The notes under the pieces: model-generated
What the model was told of the DNA's origin: nothing
Database searches by the model: none
What the model saw: the letters and a program-made list of their open reading frames with translations, nothing else
NCBI GenBank assembly: GCA_964480915.1
Contig: CAYZRS010000111.1
Coordinates: forward strand, 1 to 9,643
From: CAWGCE01 sp964480915
GTDB taxonomy: Bacteria > Planctomycetota > Planctomycetia > Pirellulales > Pirellulaceae
Length of the DNA: 9,643 nucleotides
Direction of reading: 5' to 3'
Shown here: positions 1-7,700 of the stretch, piece by piece
Position numbering within the stretch: the stretch's first letter is position 1
How the letters are laid out: every line of letters starts with the position of its first letter
Made by a program: the position numbers and the translations under genes

Positions 1-18
1 GGCGAGTAAGCCTCACGG

Positions 19-58
19 CGTTAGCCGCGGTTTGATTTCGATGGAACCGTGGCTAACG
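19..58. repeat. Imperfect inverted repeat (hairpin) abutting the stop of the last minus-strand gene
   Basis: Arms 19-32 (CGTTAGCCGCGGTT) and 45-58 (AACCGTGGCTAACG) are reverse complements except for one G/T-type position, giving a 14-bp stem around a 12-nt loop. The right arm ends at 58 and the stop codon of the 121-residue gene occupies 59-61, so the transcript would form this hairpin straight after translation ends. No T-run follows on either strand, so it is not a textbook intrinsic terminator. It may stabilise or end the transcript, or be one copy of a dispersed palindromic intergenic element. The latter is inference, since only one copy lies in the window. Confidence 0.75.
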
Positions 59-424
59 TCAGATTTTTGTTTGTTCGGAACGCAGTTTCAGCAACCGCCG
101 GTACGCAACGTCAAGTTCACTGGCGGAATTTAGCGAGTCGAGAGTAAAGAGGCTGGACGTGTCGCCGCCCAGTTCGCGTATCAGCTCGGTCGCCTGTTCG
201 AGGGTCGGCAGCCAGACCATCGATTCGTGCAGCCGTTCGATTCCCGCGAAGTAGTCGATGAAGCAAGCCAAATCCAGAAAGAAGTAGATGCGATCTTGAA
301 AAGGTGAGCCCGGTTTGATCTTCCGCTCGCGATCAAATGCGTAGTGGCCGACGCTCGGCTGCCAAGGCAGTCCCGACGTTTTGAGTTGGCAGGCTAATTC
401 GATTTGGTCGTTTGAGAATTTCAT
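59..424 (-). CDS. Small protein of unknown function, paralogue of the neighbouring 119-residue protein (121 aa)
   Basis: I do not recognise the family. The reading frame is open back to 517, but the ATG at 424 is chosen because it gives an MKFS start identical to that of the neighbouring paralogue; the extra upstream residues have no counterpart there. No convincing ribosome binding site precedes it. Visible blocks are WQPSVGHYAFD (residues 21-31), SPFQDRIYFFLDL (40-52), a GIER turn (61-64) and MVWLPT (69-74), followed by a less conserved, probably helical C-terminal third rich in Leu, Arg and Lys. There is no signal peptide, membrane segment or Cys/His metal site, so it is probably a small soluble cytoplasmic protein. 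It is last in the minus-strand group, 135 nt after its paralogue, and ends against a hairpin. Its conservation next to a second copy argues that it is real; its role is unknown. Confidence 0.75.
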   Translation of the reverse strand: MKFSNDQIELACQLKTSGLPWQPSVGHYAFDRERKIKPGSPFQDRIYFFLDLACFIDYFAGIERLHESMVWLPTLEQATELIRELGGDTSSLFTLDSLNSASELDVAYRRLLKLRSEQTKI

Positions 425-559
425 CTGATTCAGGCGAGTTCGATCGTTGACGGATGCCCTGTCGACGCATCTTTCGATGTGACACGACGCTTGCGGCTGC
501 GGCACAGGCCGGCACATGACGCGATGTGTGGCATGTTGAGCCAGACAATGTTCACGCGA

Positions 560-919
560 CTATTTCAAGTGGGACGCGATCATCTGGTAGAGCGCCAGTC
601 GTTCTGTGCCGTTCGCCATCGCGTCCAGCGACTGGAGCTGATCTGCGATCTCTGCCGGGGTTCTGTTTTGGGATTCTAGAATCTCTCGGCAATCGTACCA
701 AGTCGGCAGCCAAGTCATGATTTCCTGGAAGCGATCGACGCCGCCGACCGTTTTCATGAAATAGTCATAATTGAGTATGAAATAGACTCGATCTTGAAAC
801 GGCGAAGCCTGTTTGCAGAATTCGGTTTCGTCGTAAACGTAGTGTCCGGCTCGCGGGACCCAATCAAGTTTGTCGCGAATCGCTCTGGCGATTTCGATTT
901 CTTCGGCACTAAATTTCAT
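560..919 (-). CDS. Small protein of unknown function, paralogue of the downstream 121-residue protein (119 aa)
   Basis: Unrecognised family. It aligns end to end with the 121-residue neighbour: MKFS at residues 1-4, WVPRAGHYVYD (20-30), SPFQDRVYFILN (39-50), GGVDRF (59-64) and MTWLPT (68-73). The aromatic-rich middle (YFILNYDYF, 46-54) and the invariant Ser-Pro-Phe-Gln-Asp-Arg block are the most constrained parts and would be the place to look for a binding site. The C-terminal 40 residues differ from the paralogue. No signal peptide or membrane helix is seen. The start lies only 19 nt beyond the photolyase/oxidase stop codon (939-941), so co-transcription with that gene is likely. No clear Shine-Dalgarno precedes the ATG, as for most genes in this window. 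Confidence 0.82.
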   Translation of the reverse strand: MKFSAEEIEIARAIRDKLDWVPRAGHYVYDETEFCKQASPFQDRVYFILNYDYFMKTVGGVDRFQEIMTWLPTWYDCREILESQNRTPAEIADQLQSLDAMANGTERLALYQMIASHLK

Positions 920-938
920 CGACGATCCACGGGAGAAG

Positions 939-3383
939 CTAGGTTGGCAATCGCTCGGCAGCTAGCGCCGCCGACCAGTCATTGTTGTAATGTCCCATGA
1001 TTTGACCAGCGACGGCGGCTCCGCTTAGAAACGCACCTTCGACGCGTGGGCCGGCGCACCAATCTCCACAGGCGGCCAAATTGGTTTCGTCGTCGAACAG
1101 GCAGGAATCTGCCAGCGGCGCTGTGGGAATCGCGTAACGCCAAAAATGGGCGGTGGCGTACGTCGGTTCCAGGTCGGGAATGCCTAAGACCGTTCCAAAC
1201 TGCTGCAGTAACCGCTCCGCCATTTGCTCTTTCGGTTCGCCATCGTGGGCGCGTGACCAGTCGGGCGCGGCGTGCACGACCCAAGTTTCTTGGTCTGATG
1301 ATCGCATCGGTTTGCTCGCGTTGCGTGCGAGCCACGAAATTGGACTGTTGTGTACGAAGGCCGCTTCGTATGAATCGTGAAGCTGCTGTGGAAAGGCAAA
1401 CATGGCCGCCCAGCAATGACTCATGGAACAGGCCGCCGCCCGCCGTTGGAGTGGGCTGTCGGTAGGTAACAGCTGGGCTGCTTGCCCCGCCGGGATTGCC
1501 AAAACAACAAAATCAAACTCGCCCCAGTTCTCATGCTCATGCTGTTCCCCCCGCAGTTGCCAGCGATGGTTCTTCCGTATCAGCTTGCCGATGCGCGTTT
1601 GCAACCGAATCGTTACTTCTTGACCCAGATGCTTTGCCAATGTGTTCATGCTGGGCGTGGCAACATAGCGGTCGATCCCTTCCGAGAACTCGATCGATTC
1701 GGACTTGCCCAGAACGGCAACACGACCTTCCCACTGGGCGACCACTCCGTCCTGTTGCCAACTAGCGACGTATCGGGCGAATCGTTCGTCGCGAACGGTG
1801 AAATACTGGGCTCCGTGATCGAATTGCCGAGTGTCGGCGCGCCGGGTCGCCATGCGCCCACCAAGCCCGCGGCTCTTTTCGAAGACTTCGACGTGGTAAC
1901 CATGATCGACCAATGTTCGAGCGCACATCATTCCGGAGATGCCGGCGCCGACGATGGCCACGCGCGGCATCGGATCGGCGTACGATCGGGTCACTTGGGT
2001 CCGATAAGATTCGGTATCTAGCCGACGAGCGTGCTCGTGCGTCGGTCTCGGTCGCACGGTCCCGATGATCGGTTGTTCTGGCGTGAAGGGGCGGTCGAAT
2101 TGCCCCAGGCACCATAGCAACCCGCCGTAGGACGACGGGTCACGTCCGTCGAGCGCGTACCGGTGATTCAGATCGACCATCAAGCGAAGTGCCGACTCGG
2201 CGTTGGCGGTCCAAGAAAGAAACTGCTTGCCCCAGGTCATCCGCACGTTGTTGTGGAGTTCGCCTTGCTGAAGCAAGGATTGTTGAGCCGCGTCCCAAAG
2301 TGCGTCTCCCGATCGCCCGCGTGCCAGCGTTTCCCAAGACATGATGCTTGGCCGGTTGTCCGAATCGTGCAGGCGCAGTGTTTCCCGCGCCCATTCCGGA
2401 ATGGCCGTCAGTTGTTCGTGATCGTCACGATGGAAGCAGAAGTTATAGGCCAGCTCGCGCCAAATCAGCAATTCGTCGAGGAATTTGTCGGCTCCATCGC
2501 CACCGACTTCGGCCGCTTCCCGCGCCAGCCGCTGCGGAGCAACCATGCCAAAATGCAGGTAGGGTGACATGCGGCTGACGCCGTCCGATAGGGCATCGTT
2601 GCGGTGTTTGTGATACGACCGAATCCGCTGCTGCAAGAATTCGTTCCAGCGGGCGTTGCCGGCCGTCGTCCCTCCGACGGTATGTGGGACTGGGCCGACC
2701 GCATGATCGACATCACACGATGCGATCAGTGAGGAGAGATCATTCGATTGCAAGTCGATAGGTTCAAACGGCAATGAATCGAGTGACAGCGACTTTTCCG
2801 GAGACACATCGACGATACGGTCATGCAGTCTGCTCGATCGTTGGGCTTCGGTCGCTTTGCGAAATTGGAATGCGCGAGTGTACGCTTGAGGCACAAGTTG
2901 CATCGGCAAAAGGCACGCGGTATCGACAGCCATCACTGGCGCGAGATTCGCGGCTGCTAAGCGGGTGCGCCATCCGAGAACCGGTTCGACCGGCATCTCC
3001 TCGGTGACAACGAAGGCTGCGCGATTTGCCAGTTCGCGCAGCACCCGATTTCGATTAACAGGTCGCTCAAGATGAAATGCGTAGGCGATGTTGCGAGCTT
3101 GCATTTGCTGCTGCACGTCGCGAGCACCTTGCAGAATGAACGTGTGAATTCGATCCGAAGCGTAGGGATACCGTTCCGACAGACCGTGATATACAAGCAG
3201 CGGAATGCCCAGGTCGTTGGCCAGGCAAGCGGCCGCACTCAGTGCCGGATTCTCGTCTGCACGGACGGCAGTCGCCATCCAGTACAAACCAAACTCGCGA
3301 TCGGGCGGTACCGGCAGGTCGTTGACGGCTCGGCAGCGTTCCCGCAGTGAATGGGGCAGGGAGGATCGGAGGTCGTTCGTCAT
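939..3383 (-). CDS. Class II CPD photolyase fused to a renalase-like FAD-dependent amine oxidase (814 aa)
   Basis: Two enzymes on one chain. Residues about 30-465 are a class II deoxyribodipyrimidine photolyase, which uses FADH- and blue/near-UV light to split cyclobutane pyrimidine dimers. Class II blocks seen: GLYWMATAVRADEN (32-45), MSPYLHFG (272-279), FLDELLIWRELAYNFCFH (301-318), MTWGKQFLSW (382-391), LNHRYALDGRDP (405-416) and GGLLW (420-424). W363, W384 and W391 keep the 21- and 7-residue spacing of the class II electron-transfer Trp triad; W308, M382, N406 and W424 match, from memory of the Methanosarcina mazei enzyme, positions that contact substrate or flavin. Residues about 473-797 are a COG3380/renalase-type flavoprotein: Rossmann GAGISG (479-484), E502, GLGGRMATRR (506-515), FDHGAQYFTVRD (521-532) and the C-terminal FAD block GDWCAGPRVEGAFLSG (773-788). 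Bacterial renalases oxidise mis-reduced dihydro-NAD(P) isomers; whether this domain does so is inference. No signal peptide, so cytoplasmic. The frame is continuous across the junction (about 445-472), so this is a true fusion. Probably first gene of the minus-strand unit. No clear Shine-Dalgarno. Confidence 0.94.
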   Translation of the reverse strand: MTNDLRSSLPHSLRERCRAVNDLPVPPDREFGLYWMATAVRADENPALSAAACLANDLGIPLLVYHGLSERYPYASDRIHTFILQGARDVQQQMQARNIAYAFHLERPVNRNRVLRELANRAAFVVTEEMPVEPVLGWRTRLAAANLAPVMAVDTACLLPMQLVPQAYTRAFQFRKATEAQRSSRLHDRIVDVSPEKSLSLDSLPFEPIDLQSNDLSSLIASCDVDHAVGPVPHTVGGTTAGNARWNEFLQQRIRSYHKHRNDALSDGVSRMSPYLHFGMVAPQRLAREAAEVGGDGADKFLDELLIWRELAYNFCFHRDDHEQLTAIPEWARETLRLHDSDNRPSIMSWETLARGRSGDALWDAAQQSLLQQGELHNNVRMTWGKQFLSWTANAESALRLMVDLNHRYALDGRDPSSYGGLLWCLGQFDRPFTPEQPIIGTVRPRPTHEHARRLDTESYRTQVTRSYADPMPRVAIVGAGISGMMCARTLVDHGYHVEVFEKSRGLGGRMATRRADTRQFDHGAQYFTVRDERFARYVASWQQDGVVAQWEGRVAVLGKSESIEFSEGIDRYVATPSMNTLAKHLGQEVTIRLQTRIGKLIRKNHRWQLRGEQHEHENWGEFDFVVLAIPAGQAAQLLPTDSPLQRRAAACSMSHCWAAMFAFPQQLHDSYEAAFVHNSPISWLARNASKPMRSSDQETWVVHAAPDWSRAHDGEPKEQMAERLLQQFGTVLGIPDLEPTYATAHFWRYAIPTAPLADSCLFDDETNLAACGDWCAGPRVEGAFLSGAAVAGQIMGHYNNDWSAALAAERLPT

Positions 3384-3530
3384 GTGGTGATTTCAGTCCG
3401 TTTTCGTTTTATCAATATCGCGCAACCGCCCTCGTCGCCTTCCCGCAACGGCCGTTTTCGGTGTGTGGTGAATTGCATGGTGGCCCCTATGATGTGGCAC
3501 CGGTTCCCCGGGCCGTTGCTTAGAAAAAAT

Positions 3531-3560
3531 GCTCCTTTGGCAGATGCTTCTTTGGCAGAT
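3531..3560 (+). repeat. Two tandem copies of a 15-nt unit upstream of the membrane-protein gene
   Basis: GCTCCTTTGGCAGAT (3531-3545) is followed at once by GCTTCTTTGGCAGAT (3546-3560), 14 of 15 bases identical. It ends 18 nt before the preferred ATG of the membrane protein (3579). If translation began further upstream (ATG at 3477, 3489 or 3492) the repeat would encode APLAD-ASLAD in frame; otherwise it lies in the 5' leader and could be a paired regulator site or a simple slippage duplication. The sequence alone does not decide. Confidence 0.6.
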
Positions 3561-3578
3561 GCCGTTCCGCAGAGACCT

Positions 3579-4451
3579 ATGACGCCGCTTCCTCAAGACA
3601 TACCGCAGACGCCGACACTTGCGCAACGAATCGCCTACCTGCTGGCCGGTTTACTTGTCTTGAGCGGTCTTGTCCACACCGCGATCTGGTTTGCGGAAGG
3701 AGGCGCATGGGAAGGGGCGGTTTCCTGGCGGAAGCCGATCTTGTTTGGGGTCTCTGCGGGAGCGACGGTTTTTTCGATCGGCTGGGTTGTGGGGAAGTTG
3801 AAGCAGCGAGTCGGCGATTCGATTCTCCTTGCGCTCTTTGCCATCGGCATGTTTGTCGAAGTGCTTCTCATTACGGCGCAGGTGTGGCGCGGCGTGCCGT
3901 CTCACTTCAATCGAAGTACGCCGGTCGATGCGTTGATTCTCACCGGCATCGAGGGACTGATCCTATTTGCAACCGTGGTGATCTGCTATTTCACCATTCG
4001 CTGCGTCGGGCCGATGGAGTCGACACGCGACATGCGACTTGCGATACGAGGCGGCATGTTGCTGCTGGTCTTCGCCTGCCTATTCGGCCTGTTTATGGTC
4101 TGGTATGGAAACGGTCGGGTGGCGGAAGGTCATGCGCCGGGAATTTACGGTCAAAATGGAGTCATGAAATTCCCACACGGCATGCCGATTCACGCAATTC
4201 AATACCTTCCATTGCTGGCCTGGTGGCTGAACATTCGCAAGGTCACAGAAACAGGGCGTGTGCGGTGCATCGCATTGGCTTTGGCGTCGCTGACAGCGTT
4301 CACGGGCTTCAGCCTCTGCCAGACGTTTGGCGGTCGCTCACGATTCGACCTGACTCCATTCAGTGGCACGGTGCTGTTGATCTCGGTCGCGCTGCTGTTA
4401 CCGATCGGCTTCCGCATGGCGACAGGTGGTCCCATCGATCGCCGTTCGTAG
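3579..4451 (+). CDS. Polytopic membrane protein of unknown function, about 8 transmembrane helices (290 aa)
   Basis: I cannot name the family. Hydrophobic segments at about residues 18-38, 53-71, 82-103, 117-141, 155-177, 203-218, 229-249 and 261-280 suggest eight membrane helices with short, mainly basic loops. Polar motifs in or beside the membrane are possible functional sites: HTAIWF (33-38), SWRKPILFG (49-57), and a loop running into helix 6 with FPHGMPIHAIQYLPL (198-212), whose two histidines and glutamine could bind a metal or cofactor (inference). Uncharacterised bacterial membrane proteins with a similar H-x-x-x-HA-x-Q-x-LPL stretch exist in my recollection. The frame is open back to 3351, but the 5' part overlaps the start of the divergent photolyase gene and is low-complexity, so the ATG at 3579, just before a Pro/Gln-rich cytoplasmic tail and helix 1, is preferred. 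No strong Shine-Dalgarno. Likely its own transcript, reading away from the photolyase unit. Confidence 0.82.
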   Translation: MTPLPQDIPQTPTLAQRIAYLLAGLLVLSGLVHTAIWFAEGGAWEGAVSWRKPILFGVSAGATVFSIGWVVGKLKQRVGDSILLALFAIGMFVEVLLITAQVWRGVPSHFNRSTPVDALILTGIEGLILFATVVICYFTIRCVGPMESTRDMRLAIRGGMLLLVFACLFGLFMVWYGNGRVAEGHAPGIYGQNGVMKFPHGMPIHAIQYLPLLAWWLNIRKVTETGRVRCIALALASLTAFTGFSLCQTFGGRSRFDLTPFSGTVLLISVALLLPIGFRMATGGPIDRRS

Positions 4452-4510
4452 CGGCATCGGCAGCCGCCTGCTCCGCACAAGCGTCGCTCATAATCGCGGT
4501 CGATCCGCGA
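4451..4510 (+). terminator. Two short GC-rich hairpins after the membrane-protein stop; weak terminator candidate
   Basis: GCGGC (4451-4455) pairs with GCCGC (4463-4467) over a 7-nt loop starting at the last base of the stop codon. TCGCGG (4494-4499) pairs with CCGCGA (4505-4510) over a TCGAT loop. Neither is followed by a T-run, so factor-independent termination is not well supported. They may only mark the transcript end. The rest of the 295-nt spacer to 4746 holds the candidate promoter described separately and nothing else recognisable. Confidence 0.25.
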
Positions 4511-4654
4511 AGGGCGCGGTGACAAGTGTCAGTCATTGCGGTGGAATTCGACAGGAAAAGTGGCGGGCGTTCCTTCCAATGATTCGTTTCGGTCCGCTAA
4601 TCGGATCGAGGCCGAGAGATTCGATAAATCTAGGAGGTTCGGGAATAAAGTTTG

Positions 4655-4683
4655 TTGACAATCGCCTGTCCAGCTTCGATTCT
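4655..4683 (+). promoter_or_regulatory. Candidate sigma70-type promoter for the giant extracellular protein gene
   Basis: A perfect -35 hexamer TTGACA (4655-4660) is followed after 17 nt by GATTCT (4678-4683), which matches TATAAT at only three positions. Transcription would start near 4690 and leave a 5' leader of about 55 nt before the ATG at 4747. The exact -35 and spacing support it; the poor -10 and poorly known planctomycete promoter rules weigh against it. Confidence 0.35.
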
Positions 4684-4730
4684 GTACTCCTACTTCTATC
4701 TCGCCATTCGGCCGCATTCGCCTTGAATTT

Positions 4731-4737
4731 GGAAAGG
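4731..4737 (+). promoter_or_regulatory. Shine-Dalgarno-like GGAAAGG deciding the start of the giant gene
   Basis: GGAAAGG lies 9 nt before the ATG at 4747. Together with the typical LEPR-type leader encoded from there, it favours 4747 over the in-frame upstream ATGs at 4426 and 4579. Confidence 0.5.
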
Positions 4738-4746
4738 TCCTTATCG

Positions 4747-7700
4747 ATGAATCTAAGACTCCGCAAAGCGAACGCCCACGCAGGTCGTGCCCCAGCGTTT
4801 GAATTTGACTGCGAGCGACTCGAGGCGCGAACGCTGCTCACAACGATTCAGATACTTGCTGCGGGAGTTACGGGGCAAGAGGTGATTGATCTCGAAGTGA
4901 ATGGAGCGGTTGTCGGGAGTTACGGAAGCTTGGGCACGGGCGCGTTCGATGCCCAATTTGTAACGCTCGAATATTCGACGGCTGATGTGATTTCGGCGAA
5001 CGATGTGCGGATTGCGTTTACGAATGATCTCTATGATCCGCAAGCGAATATCGACCGTAACGTTCGGATCGACGCGATCTTGCTCGACGGCGTTCGTTTC
5101 GAGACGGAAGCGTCCAATGTCTTCTCGACCGGCACCTGGTTGCCGGCCGATGGCGTCACGCCCGGTTTTCGGCAGAACGAGTTTCTGCATACCAATGGCT
5201 ATTTTCAGTACGCGGGTGGACTCTTGGGGCCCGGCTCCGTTGTGATCAACGAAATCCATTACAACCCTGGTCCCGATGGCGTGTCCGATCCTGACGCGGA
5301 ATTTGTCGAGCTTTTCAATCCGGGAGGCGAAGCGTTTGATCTTTCCGGCGCATCGTTCGTCGGTTTCGATTTAACGTTCGCGGCCGGCACCTCCCTGGGC
5401 GCTGGGCAGTATGCCATCGTCAGTCCATCGATTGCGATTGCTCAAGCCGAGTGGGGTGTGACGCCCATAGCTGAGTTTGCGGCGGGAGGGATTTCGGGCG
5501 GTGGCGAGACGATTCAATTGATCGCTGCCGACGGCGTGACGGTCCTGGATGAGGTGACCTATGACGACGCCAGTCCCTGGCCGGGCGCTCCCGATGGAAA
5601 TGGGCCATCGCTGGAACTCGTCAATCCGAGTTTCGACAATAGTGTGGCCAGCAACTGGGGAGTCTCGACGCCTGGTCCGACGCCGGGCGCTCAAAACTCG
5701 ATCTTTGCAGAAGAGCCAGCGGCCGACATCACGGACATTACCGTGACACCCGGTACGCCGCTTCCCAACCAGGCATTTTCCATCTCGGCAACGATTCCCG
5801 GCGCGACGACAGCCACGCTCACCTACAAAATAAACTTTGGCGTCGATCAAACGGTCGCCATGACGAACATCGGGGGCGATGTGTGGTCGGCCGATGTGCC
5901 AGGCCAAGCTGCCGGTGATCTCGTCCGTTACCGCATTGATTCGGACGTCGCGATGGCTCCGTTCGACGGCGATACGATTAACTATCTTGGTGTTGTTGTC
6001 TCTCCCACCGACGTCGTTGACAACACGCTGCCAGTTTTCCATTGGTTCGTAGACCCGGCCGAATTTCAGAATTTGATTGAGAATCTAAGGTTCACGAATA
6101 CGAAAATTGAAGCGGTCGTGGCCTATGGCGATCAGGTCATTGATAACGCGACCGTTAGGATTCGTGGCAACTTTTCCAGGAACTTCGACAAGCTGGGCTT
6201 CAAGTTTGAAATGCCTGACGGGTATTTGCTGGACATGACGCCTTTAGCGGCGACTCCTGTCGATGAGTTTGGCATCGTTTCAGACTTTGCAGATGCGACA
6301 TTCACCAGTGCTCAAATCGCATGGGAGGTTTGGAACGCGGAAACCGATTCACAAACCTCATCTTTCTTCACGCGTGTCGAGCAAAACGGTGACTTCTATG
6401 GAGTTTATCGCTTCCAAGAGCTCTATGACGGAACATGGCGTGATGCCAACGGCCATGGCGACGACCAGTTTTTTCAGGCGGAAGGTGGTTGGGAAACATC
6501 CAATGGTTGGGATCAAAAAGAACCTGATGAGGAAGACTTCACGGATATCGATGCGGCACGTGACATTCTGACCGCGCCCAGCTCTCCTTCGAAAACCGCT
6601 TGGCTTTATGAAAACGCGAATGTTCCCGCCATGATCAACCACATGGCGATTTCGGCGCTGATGCGGCATGGTGATCAAAGTTCGCAAAACTTCTACGCGG
6701 CGAAAGATGGCGAGACGGGTCGCTGGGAGCATGTCGAATGGGATCTCGATCTCGCGTGGCGAGATGCCTACGAAATCCGTGGCAGCGGGACGCCCTTCAC
6801 GACGGTCGAAGCGGTCGAAAATTCGTTCATGGATTCGATCTGGGAAGTGCAAGAATTCCGAGACATGTACTGGCGCCGGCTCGATACGCTTGTTGAAAAG
6901 TATCTCTCCGACGATGGCCTGATGAATCGCCGGGCAGAGTTGATTGACGAAATCGGCGCGACAAATACGGCGCTTGAGGCTGACCGGTGGGATCGATTGG
7001 ATATCTCGGTCAACCAGTTCCTGGTCGATGAATGGCAATTGGCGATTGACGGTCGCCGAGCCGCCTTTGCAAACGAACCGCGATTGCCCAGTTCGACCAA
7101 CAATGATCCGAACATTGTCATCAACGAGCTGCACTACAATTCGGCCGGGGATGATGCCGAGTTCATCGAACTTTACAACAATTCGAGCCTCTCCGTCGAT
7201 TTGTCCGGCTGGACCATCGACGGCATCGGTCTGACGATCCCGACAGGAACGGTAATCTTGCCCCGCTGGTACGTCGTATTCACCGATAACGATTTCCAAT
7301 TTCGCGAACAGACCACCACAAGCAACGTGTTTGTTGGCGGTCAGTACTCGGGCGGCTTAAGTGGAGGTGGGGAAACGATCACGCTATTCGATGCGTCTGG
7401 CGATCTGATCGACACGGTCAGCTACGATGACGTTGGGCCATGGCCAACTTCGCCAGACGGTGACGGCTTCACTCTTTCGCTGATCGATCCAGACTTGGAC
7501 AACAGCTTGGCGAGCAGTTGGGTGGCGAGCGACCAGATAAACGGAACACCGGGCCGAGCCAACAACGTTTCGACAAATACGACGATCAGTATTTTCGCTG
7601 CCGGAACATCGACGAACGAAATCGTCGGGCTGGACGTCAACGGCATTCGGGTTGCCGATTTCGAGCTGAGTGATTTCGGGGCCAACGTGGGCGATTATGA

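Noticed and set aside
425..559. Separate promoter or gene between the two small paralogues
   Set aside because: No hexamer pair with correct spacing and no coding frame of its own were found; the open extension of the 121-residue frame has no counterpart in the paralogue.
3384..3490. Promoter for the photolyase unit (GATAAA at 3413-3408 on the minus strand) and TATGAT at 3488-3493 on the plus strand
   Set aside because: Neither -10-like hexamer has a matching -35 at proper spacing, so no promoter can be called in the divergent region.
3707..4522. Open frame of 271 codons on the plus strand overlapping the membrane protein
   Set aside because: Its translation is Arg/His/Cys-rich without domains, and it shadows the frame that gives clear membrane helices.
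4631..4638. TAGGAGGT, a near-perfect Shine-Dalgarno sequence
   Set aside because: No ATG or GTG lies at suitable distance; the nearest TTGs (4652, 4655) are too far and out of frame with the giant gene, and no small gene follows.
4426..4746. In-frame extension of the giant protein upstream to ATGs at 4426 or 4579
   Set aside because: The extension overlaps the end of the membrane-protein gene, encodes no recognisable signal peptide, and would place the LEPR-type leader far from the N-terminus. The ATG at 4747 has a Shine-Dalgarno-like site and the expected leader.
5371..6042. Open frame of 223 codons on the minus strand
   Set aside because: Antisense to the lamin-tail and Ig-like regions; no recognisable motif.
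6358..7299. Long open frame of 313 codons on the minus strand inside the giant gene
   Set aside because: It is antisense to the CotH and second lamin-tail domains, whose plus-strand translation matches known families. The opposite frame shows no domain and arises from codon bias.
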